This document shows positions 9,161 through 17,730 of a stretch of DNA of 64,000 nucleotides, piece after piece. This stretch comes from Candidatus Rubrivivax defluviihabitans (GTDB taxonomy: Bacteria; Pseudomonadota; Gammaproteobacteria; Burkholderiales; Burkholderiaceae_C). Numbering within the stretch: position 1 is the stretch's first letter; every line of letters begins with the position of its first letter. The translations under genes were made by a program, and so were the position numbers. A model generated the notes under the pieces. It had not been told where the DNA came from. It searched no databases and worked only from the letters and a program-made list of their open reading frames with translations. The DNA lies in contig JADJMW010000009.1 of the NCBI GenBank assembly GCA_016709385.1, positions 62,001 to 126,000 on the forward strand. Direction: 5' to 3'.

Positions 9161-10570
9161 ATGTCGCCGGGACCGTTCGCCGCCGCCGAACGCCCGGTGC
9201 CGGGGGCGGCACTGTTCGAGGTGCTGTCCGCCACGCGGGCCTCCGCGAGCGAGATCGCCGACCTGCAGCGTCGCCGCCTGCTGCGCCTGCTGCAGGCCGC
9301 ACAAGCCGCACCGCTGTACCACCGCCTGCTTTACGGGCGCGAGCTGTCCAGTCTGCCGCTTCAGGCCTTGCCGGTGATGGGCAAGGCGCTGCTCATGGCG
9401 CACTTTGTCGACTCGCTGACCCAGCGCGGCATCACCCTGGAGGGTCTGCGCGAGTTCTGCGCCGACGCTTCGCTCATCGGCCAGCCGCACCGGGTCGGCT
9501 GCTGGGCCTGGGAAAGCTCGGGCAGCACCGGGCAGCCGGGCCTGTTCGTGCACGACGAAACGGCGATGGCGGTCTACGACGCACTGGAAGCCACCCGGCG
9601 TCATGCGCCCCGGCCCTGGGCACGCTTTTTCGACCCGCTGGGCCTGAGTGAACGCTGCGCCTTCGTGGGCGCCATCGGCGGCCACTTCGCCAGCGTCGTC
9701 TCGGTGCAGCGGCTGCGCGCGCAGCAGCCCTGGCTGGGGCGGAATTGGCGCTGCTTCTCGATCCTGCAGCCCACGCCCGCGCTGGTGGCGGAACTCGACG
9801 ACTTTGCCCCCACCGTGCTCGCCACCTATCCGACGGCGGCCGTGATGCTGGCCGGCGAGGCGCAGCGCGGTCGCCTGCAGTGCCGTCCGCGGGAAGTCTG
9901 GACTGGCGGCGAGACACTCTCGCCGGCCATGCGCGCGCGCATCACGCAGGCCTTCGGCGCCGAATTGCGCAACAGCTACGGCGCTTCGGAATTTCTGCCC
10001 ATCGCCTGGGAATGCGCGCACGGCCGGCTGCACGTGAATGCCGACTGGGTCATCCTGGAGGCGGTGGACGCGCAGCATCGCCCGGTGCCGGCGGGCCGGC
10101 TGTCGCACACCACGCTGCTGACCAACCTGGCCAACCACCTGCAGCCCTTGATCCGCTTCGACATCGGCGACCGCATCGTGCTGGGCGGCGAGCGCTGCCC
10201 CTGCGGGTCGGCACTGCCGGTGGTTCAGGTGCAAGGGCGCTGCGACGACATGCTGGAGGTCGCGGGACGCGACGGTGCGCCGGTGACGCTGCTGCCGCTG
10301 GCCTTGAGCACGGTGCTGGAGGACGAAGCCGGCGTCTTCGACTTCCAGCTGCGCCAGACCGGTTCCCGCGATTTGCTGTTGCTGCTGGGGCCGAGTGCGC
10401 CCGACACCGCGACCCGATGCCGCGAACTGCTGGCCGGCTTCGCTGCCGCGCAGGGAGCCGCTGAGTTGCGCATCACGACGCGGCGCGTGGACCGCTTGCC
10501 GCTGGGCCGCAGCGGCAAGCTCAAGCGCATCGTGGCCTCGGCAGAACCAGCGGTCGCTTTCAGGGCTTGA
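9161..10570 (+). CDS. PaaK/F390-synthetase-like adenylate-forming enzyme
   Basis: A 469-residue member of the phenylacetate-CoA ligase/coenzyme F390 synthetase branch of the AMP-binding superfamily. The ATP-binding motif is SSGSTGQPG (near residue 120), followed by YGASEFLPIAWE in the adenylate-binding region and DIGDRIVLG. The C-terminal RSGKLKRIV places the catalytic lysine. The architecture fits a little-studied putative adenylate-forming family (TIGR02304-like) rather than a true PaaK; substrate unknown. ATG 9161 begins 9 bp after the phaC stop (a TTG at 9152 is possible), so it is probably co-translated with phaC and may activate an acyl precursor or a granule-related acid. It overlaps the convergent cytochrome gene by 11 bp. 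Confidence 0.75.
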   Translation: MSPGPFAAAERPVPGAALFEVLSATRASASEIADLQRRRLLRLLQAAQAAPLYHRLLYGRELSSLPLQALPVMGKALLMAHFVDSLTQRGITLEGLREFCADASLIGQPHRVGCWAWESSGSTGQPGLFVHDETAMAVYDALEATRRHAPRPWARFFDPLGLSERCAFVGAIGGHFASVVSVQRLRAQQPWLGRNWRCFSILQPTPALVAELDDFAPTVLATYPTAAVMLAGEAQRGRLQCRPREVWTGGETLSPAMRARITQAFGAELRNSYGASEFLPIAWECAHGRLHVNADWVILEAVDAQHRPVPAGRLSHTTLLTNLANHLQPLIRFDIGDRIVLGGERCPCGSALPVVQVQGRCDDMLEVAGRDGAPVTLLPLALSTVLEDEAGVFDFQLRQTGSRDLLLLLGPSAPDTATRCRELLAGFAAAQGAAELRITTRRVDRLPLGRSGKLKRIVASAEPAVAFRA

Positions 10571-10970
10571 TCGACAGCAGCCAGCTCAGCACGTCGGCCT
10601 TCTCGCCGGCGGTGCATTCGCGGCCGACCACGTCCTTGCAGTTCATCCGGAAGTTCAGCTCCACCGCGGTGCGGTCGGTGAAGCGCTTGGCGTTGGCCGC
10701 CGGTGCCAGCGGGGCGATGCGCTTTTCGGTCAATGCGTGCGTGCCACCCTTGGTGGGGTTGTCGTTGTGGCACGAAGCGCAACTCAACCCGAGGTCGCGG
10801 CCGAAGTTCGTGCCGTAGAGCTTCTGGCCCCGTTCGGCGGAGGCCGGCGCACCGGCCTTTGCCGTGTATTCGGCCAGCAGCTTTTCGGGTGTGGTGTCCT
10901 GTGCGGCCCAGGCGGGCAGCACGGAGGCCAGTGCGAGCGGCCAGCAGCGAAGAAGCGCATTCAGTTTCAT
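10560..10970 (-). CDS. SHP-like (DUF1924) monoheme cytochrome c
   Basis: A 136-residue secreted cytochrome. It has a signal peptide (MKLNALL... ending near AWA), one heme site (CASCHND) about residue 63, and a C-terminal region NCKDVVGRECTAGEKADVL typical of the DUF1924/sphaeroides heme protein family. That family has an oxygen-binding high-spin heme and a disulfide; the two Cys flanking KDVVGRE are candidates for the disulfide. The start at 10970 follows GGAG. It lies 44 bp downstream of the ferredoxin-domain protein gene on the same strand, so it may be the last gene of the Nfn-Kor operon. Periplasmic electron carrier is the safe role. Confidence 0.8.
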   Translation of the reverse strand: MKLNALLRCWPLALASVLPAWAAQDTTPEKLLAEYTAKAGAPASAERGQKLYGTNFGRDLGLSCASCHNDNPTKGGTHALTEKRIAPLAPAANAKRFTDRTAVELNFRMNCKDVVGRECTAGEKADVLSWLLSIKP

Positions 10971-11014
10971 TTCGACTCCATTCAAGTCCGGTTCGACGAA
11001 CGTCGTCGCGCTCG

Positions 11015-13225
11015 TCACAGGAAAGCTTGTGCGCGTGCCATCAGTTCGGCCAGGCCGGGCTCATTGGGATTGCGCGGCTTGCCGGGGTGGATGATCGCCA
11101 CCTGGCACGACTCGGCGGCTTCCACCAGCTGCCGGTAGGTGCCGGCGTCGATGTCCTTGATATAGGCTTGCTTGTTGTCGTTGTAGGCAAACATGCGGTC
11201 GTTGATGAGCTGGCATTCGTTGCAGCTGGGGCAGCGCGAGGTTTCGATCCAGGCCTCGTCCGAGGGCGGGCGCTCGGCTGGGGCTTCGGCCGCGGTCGGC
11301 GCCGCAGCCGCTGGCGCTGACGTCACCGGTGCGGGCGCCGCAGTGGCCGCTGCAGCCTCTGCCGCCGGTGCGGCGGCGCGTTCGGTGCGTTTCTGCGCCA
11401 GCAGCCGTTCGGCATGCGAATCGTGGATGCCGGCATGTTCCTGCAGCCGGCGCCACAGCAGCTGGCAGCGCCGGGTGGCCTGCATCAGCTTCGCATCGAC
11501 CAGCACGCGGTGCAGGCGATCCTCGGCGTCCACGGCCAGCAGGTAGGGTACGCGCCTGGCGGCGCTGCCTTCGTCCAGCGCCAGCCAGTCGGCCACCGGC
11601 AGCATGCCGTCATGCCAGCGATCACGCGGCACCGCCGCGAAGTGGCCCGCATGGCGGCGGTCACACAGCGCGAAGTCGGCATAGGTGAAGCGCACCGGCT
11701 CCACCACGCGCTGCAGGGCTTCGTCGGCATATTCGAAGGGCTCCGACGGCCAGTCGTCTTCGGGTGCGCGGTTGCCTTGCAACGAGAAACGCTCGGCCCA
11801 GTTGCCGCCGGCCGCGGCGTCGTAGCTGAAGGTGGGGAAGGCGCGGGACTCGACGGCGGCCGCGGCGCTCAGGTAGGGCGGCAGTCCGGCTGCCGGCGCG
11901 GGCGAACCGGCGAAGACGGTGAACAGCGCCGGTCCGCGGCAGGCCAGGCCGCGCGCGATGCGCTCGCGCTGCGCATACAGCGCCGAGCTGGCGCACTGCA
12001 TCACGAACATGCCGCCCAGGCCCATGGCGGTGGTCGCCAGTCGCGCGCTGCGCACGCCGAAGGCAAAGTGCCCGGCACCGATGGAAGCCTCTTCCAGCAG
12101 GTCGGACACCTGCACCAGCACCTTCACCGGCATGGCCGATGACAGCATGTCCAGCAGCGCCGCATTCTCGGGCGCGTCGTTGTGCTCGGGCGGGATGCAC
12201 ACCAGGGTGTCGGGCAGCAGCGACAGGTCTTCGGCGGTCAGCGCATGTTCGTCGTAGTGGTCGAATACCGGGTCGTGCTCGCTTTCCACGTAGCGGCCCG
12301 CCACCTCGAGCTCGGCCACCGCGATGGCCTTCACCAGTTCGGCGACCTTGGGCAATCGGCTGCGGAAGGCCTCCATGGCGGCGGCGCAGCTGTCGAAGGC
12401 GAAGCCGGCCGGCACGGGGTCGGTCGCGCCGCCGTGCAGGGACGGGTAGAAGACCTGGTTCGAAAGCGTCGACAAGGCCCATTCGATGCGCTGGCGCCGT
12501 GCCGGCGGCAATTCGTCCTTCGGCGCGCCGCGCGCCACCAGGCGCGACATGGCGGCAAAGTCGAAGATCTCGGCGTGGCTGCCGCCCACCGCCGCGCGCA
12601 AGGCCTGCGGTTTGCGGCCGGCCTGCGAATGGGCCCAGGCGGCGCGCCGGATATCGGACAGGCCGCGCATCAGCGTGTCGACCATGGCGCGGAATTCGCC
12701 GGCCTTGCGCTGCTGCGCGTGGCGCCAGGCCTGCGTGATCAGCTGCGCCGGCAGTTGGGCGTCGCAGCCCGCCACGATGCCGTCGAGCTGCAGGGACTCG
12801 GCGGCCTGGGCCAGCACGGGGCCGGCCGCGACGTCGGCACGGGCCTCGGCCTCGGCGCCCAGTCGTGCGGCCGCTTCGGCCCACAGCGCCGACAACTCGC
12901 CTTGCGCGCCCGCCGCCACCGCGCTGCGGATCTCGTGCTCCAGGCGCAGCAGGTGCCGGCGCAGCCGCTCGCCTTCCACGCCGCGCGGCGCCAGTTCCAG
13001 CGCCAGCCGGTTGACCACCGTCGACAGCGAGACGGCAAAACCATCTTCGCCCGGTGCTTCCAGCAGCACCACCGGAAAGTCGTGGCGCAGCCGGTCCAGG
13101 TCACGGTAGGCGGCCAGCAGCGCAGGCCGCAGGCTGCCGATATCGAGCGCCGAGAAACCGGCGCCGGTGTGCTGGCCGGTGAGGTGGAAGAGCCCCTGGT
13201 CGGGGTGTTGCGTGGCCATGTCCAT
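11015..13225 (-). CDS. unfamiliar 736-aa protein with PFOR-like core and C-terminal ferredoxin on an Ala/Pro linker
   Basis: I do not recognise a characterised homologue. About 615 residues of globular sequence include a stretch (GMFVMQCASSALYAQRERI, then GPALFTVFAGSP and RAFPTFSYD) that by eye resembles the end of the TPP-binding region of pyruvate:ferredoxin oxidoreductases; a clear GDG thiamine motif was not seen. An Ala/Pro-rich linker follows (residues about 616-650), then a ferredoxin-like domain with CPSCNEC and a fourth Cys about 36 residues later (ESCQVAIIHPG), enough for one [4Fe-4S] cluster. The gene lies 37 bp after korB in the same operon, suggesting it takes electrons from the 2-oxoacid oxidoreductase. 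ATG 13225 was chosen; ATG 13219 is also possible. Confidence 0.6.
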   Translation of the reverse strand: MDMATQHPDQGLFHLTGQHTGAGFSALDIGSLRPALLAAYRDLDRLRHDFPVVLLEAPGEDGFAVSLSTVVNRLALELAPRGVEGERLRRHLLRLEHEIRSAVAAGAQGELSALWAEAAARLGAEAEARADVAAGPVLAQAAESLQLDGIVAGCDAQLPAQLITQAWRHAQQRKAGEFRAMVDTLMRGLSDIRRAAWAHSQAGRKPQALRAAVGGSHAEIFDFAAMSRLVARGAPKDELPPARRQRIEWALSTLSNQVFYPSLHGGATDPVPAGFAFDSCAAAMEAFRSRLPKVAELVKAIAVAELEVAGRYVESEHDPVFDHYDEHALTAEDLSLLPDTLVCIPPEHNDAPENAALLDMLSSAMPVKVLVQVSDLLEEASIGAGHFAFGVRSARLATTAMGLGGMFVMQCASSALYAQRERIARGLACRGPALFTVFAGSPAPAAGLPPYLSAAAAVESRAFPTFSYDAAAGGNWAERFSLQGNRAPEDDWPSEPFEYADEALQRVVEPVRFTYADFALCDRRHAGHFAAVPRDRWHDGMLPVADWLALDEGSAARRVPYLLAVDAEDRLHRVLVDAKLMQATRRCQLLWRRLQEHAGIHDSHAERLLAQKRTERAAAPAAEAAAATAAPAPVTSAPAAAAPTAAEAPAERPPSDEAWIETSRCPSCNECQLINDRMFAYNDNKQAYIKDIDAGTYRQLVEAAESCQVAIIHPGKPRNPNEPGLAELMARAQAFL

Positions 13226-13262
13226 CACGGTCGTCTCGGGTCGGGGGGCGGGCGGGGCGCGC

Positions 13263-14255
13263 TCATACGGCTTGCGCCGGCTGGGAATCTCTTTCTTCGG
13301 GCCAGATCGTGTACTTGTCGAGTTCGGCGTCGAGCCCGGCGCGCGTGAGTTCGGGTGACCGCGGGGCACCGGCGTGGCGCCGGTCCTCGTAGCAGGGCAC
13401 CGCGGGGTTGTGATACAGGATGCCGACGGGGATGGGGTCCTCGCAAGCAGCGATCTCGCGCGCGGTGTCGATGTCCAACGGGTCGTGTTCACGCTGGTTG
13501 CGGTAGGTGCGGCTCACCTCGGCGCTGGGTCGCAAACCGTTGGCATGCGTCAGCAGCAGCGTCTTGCCCGGGTCGTGCAGCCAGGGCTCGAACATCCTGG
13601 GCAGGAATTCCGGGCAGCGCTGGATGACGCGCACGAACGAGAAGCCGCGGTGTTTGAAGGCCTTGTGGATGATGTCGTACAGCTGCTCGGGCATCCAGTC
13701 CACGCCCTGGGCGATGAACGAGGCATTGGCCACGCCCAGCGACACCAGCAGCGGGTTCAGTGGCTCGAGCACCGCGCCGCGCGGCGTGGTGTTGCTCTTC
13801 AAGCCCATCGGCGAGGTCGGCGAGGCCTGCTTCTTGGTCAACCCGTAGACGTGGTTGTCGTGCAGGATGACCGTGAGGTTCATGTTGTAGCGGATGGCGT
13901 GGATCCAGTGCGCCGCGCCGATGCTGCAGCAGTCGCCGTCGCCGGTATTCACGAATACGTTCAGGTCGGGCCGCGCCATCTTCACGCCCTCGGCCAGCGG
14001 AAAGGCGCGGCCGTGGATACCGTGGAAGCCGTAGGTCTTCATATAGTGCGGGAAGCGGCTGGAGCAGCCGATGCCCGAGACGAAGACGGTGCGCTCGGGG
14101 GCCAGGTCTTCATCGCGGCACAGGCGCTGCACGGCGGCCAGGATGGCGTTGTCGCCGCAACCGCTGCACCAGCGCGGCACGCCGCCCTGGTAGTCCTCGA
14201 GCGCGTGATGCTCCTCGTGGATGCGGATGATGCATTGGTTGAGTGCGGATCCCAT
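13263..14255 (-). CDS. korB: 2-oxoacid:ferredoxin oxidoreductase, beta subunit (KorB-like)
   Basis: The 330-residue TPP-binding subunit of a 2-oxoacid:ferredoxin oxidoreductase. It has WCSGCGDNA (cluster ligands), GIGCSSR, the thiamine motif GDGDCCSIG and HDNHVYGLTKKQASPTS. The YGLT/SPT signature is typical of 2-oxoglutarate/2-oxoacid KorB proteins. With the alpha subunit it oxidatively decarboxylates a 2-oxoacid (most likely 2-oxoglutarate) to the acyl-CoA, reducing ferredoxin. The gene is 12 bp downstream of korA. The neighbouring flavoprotein genes suggest that electrons end on NAD(P)+ or are shared with it. Confidence 0.9.
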   Translation of the reverse strand: MGSALNQCIIRIHEEHHALEDYQGGVPRWCSGCGDNAILAAVQRLCRDEDLAPERTVFVSGIGCSSRFPHYMKTYGFHGIHGRAFPLAEGVKMARPDLNVFVNTGDGDCCSIGAAHWIHAIRYNMNLTVILHDNHVYGLTKKQASPTSPMGLKSNTTPRGAVLEPLNPLLVSLGVANASFIAQGVDWMPEQLYDIIHKAFKHRGFSFVRVIQRCPEFLPRMFEPWLHDPGKTLLLTHANGLRPSAEVSRTYRNQREHDPLDIDTAREIAACEDPIPVGILYHNPAVPCYEDRRHAGAPRSPELTRAGLDAELDKYTIWPEERDSQPAQAV

Positions 14256-14267
14256 CGCGTGACTCCT

Positions 14268-16178
14268 TCAGCCCCGGTTCTTCTTGGATGGCGACTTCAT
14301 CTTCGCCAGCGCCACGTCGACCACGCTGCCGGGCTTGATGGGCTGGCCGCGCGCTTCGCTCCAGCAGTCCACGTCGACCAGGTAGCGTGAACGCAGCATC
14401 ATCGCCAGCGCCGAATAGCGGCGGTTGTCCTCGTCGATGAGTTCGTCGTTCAGGCGGTCGGACCAGTTGCCCTCGATCGTCATCACCTGCTTGAACCGCT
14501 GCAGGATCTCCCGGATGCCCGAGGGCAGCGGCTGGATGAAGCGCAAGTGCATGGAAGATACCGCCAGCCCTTGCGCGCGCAGCCGATCCACCGCTTCCTC
14601 GATCGCGCCCTGGGTGCTGCCCCAGCCCACCAGCAGCAATTCGCCTTCGGGTGCGCCGTAGACCGGTGGCGCCTTCAGCGTTTTCTGCAAGGCCGCCAGC
14701 TTGAGGCTGCGCGCGCGCAGGCCTTCCTCGTTGATCGACGGGTCGTAGGCGACCTTGCTCATGCGGTCGTGGGCCAGGCCGGTGATGGTGTGCATGCCGC
14801 CGGGCTGGCCGGGGATGAAGCGCCGCGCGATGCCGGTCACCGGATCCCAGTCGTAGGGCCTGGCGCCTTCGGGCACCGGGGTCTGGTCGATGGGCGGAGC
14901 CAGCCAGTCTTCGCTGAACTGCGGCCGCGGGAAGGGCTGCTGGGCGGTGGACAGGCTGGCGTCGGACAGCACGACGACGACCATGTTGAAGGTCTCGGCG
15001 ATCTTTCGCGCCGTGATCATGGAATAGAAGCAGTCCTCGATGCCGCTGGCCGCCAGCACCACCTTGGGCGCGTCGCCGTGGCTGCCGTAGACGGCGGTGA
15101 GCAGGTCGCCCTGTTCCACCTTGGTCGGCTGCCCGGTGCTGGGACCGCCGCGCTGCACGTTCACCACGACGAGCGGAATCTCGGCCATCACCGCCAGCCC
15201 CAGCCCTTCCTGCTTGAGCGAGAAACCCGGGCCCGAGGTGATGGTCACCGCGCAGCGGCCGGCATACGAGGCGCCGATGGCGAAGGCGCAGGCGGCGATC
15301 TCGTCCTCGGCCTGGTGCACGAGGCCGCCGACACGTTCGAAACATTCGCTGAGGTAATGCGAGGCGCTGGTGGCCGGCGTGATGGGGTACATGGCGCAGA
15401 TGTCCATGCCCGAGGCCAGCACGCCCAGGGCGATGGCGGTATTGCCGCTCACCACCACCTGCGGCTCGGCCACCGGCTGCGCCGGGATGCGGAATTTGAA
15501 GTCCAGCGTGCGCTCGGCCCAGTCGAAGCCGGCTTCCATCAGGCGCACGTTGGTGGCGATGACCTTGGCGTCCTTCTTGCCGAAGATCTGCGCGATCTGC
15601 GCCCGCGCCAGGTCCAGGCTGAAGCTGTAGATGCTGCACAGCGTGCCCAGCACGAACATGTTCTTGCCGCGCCGCGGGTCGTTCATCAGCGCGCGGCACT
15701 CGCGTTCCAGCGGCATCTCCACCACGCGGAAGCCTTCGGTGAGCAGGCTCTTCAGGGTTTCCTCGTACGACGCGACGATCTTCGGGTCCTTGTGCTCGCG
15801 CCAGATGCTTTCCAGCATGATCGTCGCACCCGGCTTCAGCTCGCCGGCGCGCACGCGGCCGAGCAGCACCTGCTCGTTGAAGGCCATCACCAGGTCGGTC
15901 TGGTCGCCGCCGTTGGTGATGCGGCCCGCGCCGATGCGGATGCGGATGCCGCTGGCCCCGGCCACGCTGCGTGCCGGCGGCTGGATCTCGGCGGGGATGA
16001 TCTCCACCGTCCAGATGCCGTTGCCGCTGCGCGCGGCGATGGCGGCCAGGCTCTGGCCGCAGCGCTGAGCGCCTTCGCCGGAGTCGCTGATGACCTCGAC
16101 GATGTGCTCGGTCAGGTCCAGCGCCGGCTTGGTGCTGGCCAGGGTCTCGGGCCGGTCGAGCAGGGCGGTGTCGTTCAT
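14268..16178 (-). CDS. korA: 2-oxoacid:ferredoxin oxidoreductase, fused gamma-alpha subunit (KorA-like)
   Basis: A 636-residue subunit with an N-terminal gamma domain (about 1-190, FNEQVLLGRV region). The alpha domain starts near GNTAIALGVLASG and includes the pyrimidine-binding region MYPITPATSASHYL, EDEIAACAFAIGAS and SGPGFSLKQEG. The fused gamma-alpha order is that of KorA proteins. Its size (about 68 kDa) with KorB (36 kDa) and the GltD-like protein (54 kDa) resembles, from memory, the three-subunit 2-oxoglutarate:NADP+ oxidoreductase of Azoarcus evansii. Substrate could also be another 2-oxoacid; the sequence alone does not settle it. Confidence 0.9.
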   Translation of the reverse strand: MNDTALLDRPETLASTKPALDLTEHIVEVISDSGEGAQRCGQSLAAIAARSGNGIWTVEIIPAEIQPPARSVAGASGIRIRIGAGRITNGGDQTDLVMAFNEQVLLGRVRAGELKPGATIMLESIWREHKDPKIVASYEETLKSLLTEGFRVVEMPLERECRALMNDPRRGKNMFVLGTLCSIYSFSLDLARAQIAQIFGKKDAKVIATNVRLMEAGFDWAERTLDFKFRIPAQPVAEPQVVVSGNTAIALGVLASGMDICAMYPITPATSASHYLSECFERVGGLVHQAEDEIAACAFAIGASYAGRCAVTITSGPGFSLKQEGLGLAVMAEIPLVVVNVQRGGPSTGQPTKVEQGDLLTAVYGSHGDAPKVVLAASGIEDCFYSMITARKIAETFNMVVVVLSDASLSTAQQPFPRPQFSEDWLAPPIDQTPVPEGARPYDWDPVTGIARRFIPGQPGGMHTITGLAHDRMSKVAYDPSINEEGLRARSLKLAALQKTLKAPPVYGAPEGELLLVGWGSTQGAIEEAVDRLRAQGLAVSSMHLRFIQPLPSGIREILQRFKQVMTIEGNWSDRLNDELIDEDNRRYSALAMMLRSRYLVDVDCWSEARGQPIKPGSVVDVALAKMKSPSKKNRG

Positions 16179-16205
16179 GGTTGTGTCTTGTCTCTTGGTC
16201 GGGGG

Positions 16206-17720
16206 TCAGGCCAGGCGCACGCGCGCCGGGCCGTGCTCGGCGCGGTGGATGCCGAACAAGGTGTCGGCGGCATCGCCCTCGTAGACGGCGTCGCTGTCGC
16301 GCAGGCCCAGGTAGGCCTTCATGGCGCGCGCCGCCTGGCGGCCGGCGCCCATGGCGCGGATCACGGTGGCCGCGCCGGTGACGATGTCGCCGCCGGCCCA
16401 CACGCCGACGATGGACGTGGCCAGGGTGTCGTCGGTGGCGATATAACCGCGCTTGTCGAGCTTGAGCTTGCAGGTCTGGCCGAGGATCGGGTTGGCATTC
16501 GTGCCGATGGCGAAGACCACCATGTCGCACTCAAATTCGAATTCGCTGCCCGGCACCGGCACCGGCTTGCGACGGCCCGAAGCGTCGGGCTCACCCAGTT
16601 CCATGCGCACGCAGCGCAAGCCACGCACGCCACCTTGCGCGTCGGCCAGGATCTCGATCGGGCTCGTGAGCCAGTTGAAGTCCACCCCTTCCTGTTCGGC
16701 GTGGTGGATCTCCTCGGCGCGAGCCGGAGCCTCGGTCTTGCTGCGGCGGTAGATGCAGTGCACGCTCTCCGCACCCAGGCGCAGCGAGACGCGCAGCGCG
16801 TCCATCGCGGTATTGCCGGCGCCGATCACGGCCACGTGCTTGCCCGGCTGCAGCGGCGTGTCGAAATTCGGGAAGTCGCGCGCGCGCAGCAGGTTGCAGC
16901 GCGTCAGCAGTTCATTCGCCGATAGCACGCCGTTGAGCGACTCGCCCGGGATGCCCATGAAGCTGGGGTAGCCGGCGCCGGTGCCGATGAAGACGGCGTC
17001 GAAGCCCATCTCGGTACGCATCTGCTCGATGGTGAACAGGCGCCCGACCAGCGTATTGCATTCGAAGCGAACGCCCAGCGCCTCGACCTTGCGGATCTCG
17101 GCGTCGACCTTGTCGTTGGGCAGGCGGAAGTCCGGGATGCCGTACTTGAGCACGCCGCCGGGCTGGTGGAAGGCCTCGTAGACCACCACCTCGCAGCCGG
17201 CCTTGGCCATGTCGGCGGCGCAGGCCAGCCCGGCCGGGCCGGCACCGACGATGCCCACGCGCAGCCCGTTGGGCTCGATATAGGGCACGTTGGCCCAGCC
17301 TTCGCGGATGGCGGTGTCGCCGATGAAGCGCTCCAGCCGGCCGATCGCCACCGGCTCCAGCCTGGTGTCGGGCTGGCCCACCGTGCACACGCCTTCGCAC
17401 TGGTTTTCCTGCGGGCAGACGCGGCCGCACACCGAAGGCAGCAGGTTGGTGTCGGTGATGACGTCGTAGGCGCCGTGGTAGTTCTTCTCGGCGATCTTCC
17501 GAATGAAGCCGGGGATGTCGATGCCCACCGGGCAGCCGCGCACGCAGGGTTCGTCGGCGCATTGCAGGCAACGTTCGGCCTCGACCAGCGCTTCCTCGAC
17601 GCGGTAGCCCAGGGCCACCTCCTCGAAATTCTTCGCGCGGACCAGTGGCTCCTGCTCCGGCATCGGCGTGCGCTCCTGCGGGATGCTGCGGATCGTCTTC
17701 TTCTTCGGCTTGGTGGCCAT
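16206..17720 (-). CDS. GltD/NfnB-like NAD(P)H:ferredoxin flavoprotein (possible KorC)
   Basis: A 504-residue Fe-S flavoprotein of the glutamate synthase small subunit/NfnB family. The N-terminal cluster region has CLQCADEPCVRGCPVG, and CGRVCPQENQCEGVC follows. FAD is bound at GIVGAGPAGLACAADMA, NAD(P) at VAVIGAGNTAMDALR, and the second FAD region is AIGTNANP...GDIVTGAATVIRAMGAGR. No glutamate synthase large subunit is adjacent. Instead it sits between an NfnA-like subunit and korAB. It is therefore either the NAD(P)-reacting gamma subunit of the 2-oxoacid oxidoreductase or the large subunit of an electron-bifurcating NfnAB pair. Cytoplasmic. Confidence 0.85.
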   Translation of the reverse strand: MATKPKKKTIRSIPQERTPMPEQEPLVRAKNFEEVALGYRVEEALVEAERCLQCADEPCVRGCPVGIDIPGFIRKIAEKNYHGAYDVITDTNLLPSVCGRVCPQENQCEGVCTVGQPDTRLEPVAIGRLERFIGDTAIREGWANVPYIEPNGLRVGIVGAGPAGLACAADMAKAGCEVVVYEAFHQPGGVLKYGIPDFRLPNDKVDAEIRKVEALGVRFECNTLVGRLFTIEQMRTEMGFDAVFIGTGAGYPSFMGIPGESLNGVLSANELLTRCNLLRARDFPNFDTPLQPGKHVAVIGAGNTAMDALRVSLRLGAESVHCIYRRSKTEAPARAEEIHHAEQEGVDFNWLTSPIEILADAQGGVRGLRCVRMELGEPDASGRRKPVPVPGSEFEFECDMVVFAIGTNANPILGQTCKLKLDKRGYIATDDTLATSIVGVWAGGDIVTGAATVIRAMGAGRQAARAMKAYLGLRDSDAVYEGDAADTLFGIHRAEHGPARVRLA

Positions 17721-17730
17721 GCCGGTTCTC

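Noticed and set aside
7295..10234. 979-codon open frame on the minus strand over phaC
   Set aside because: It lies opposite the clear phaC and PaaK-like genes. Its product is His/Arg/Gly-rich without any domain, as expected for the antisense of GC-rich coding sequence.
14547..16925. 792-codon plus-strand frame opposite korA and the GltD-like gene
   Set aside because: Antisense of two strongly conserved enzymes, with no start signal or domain of its own.
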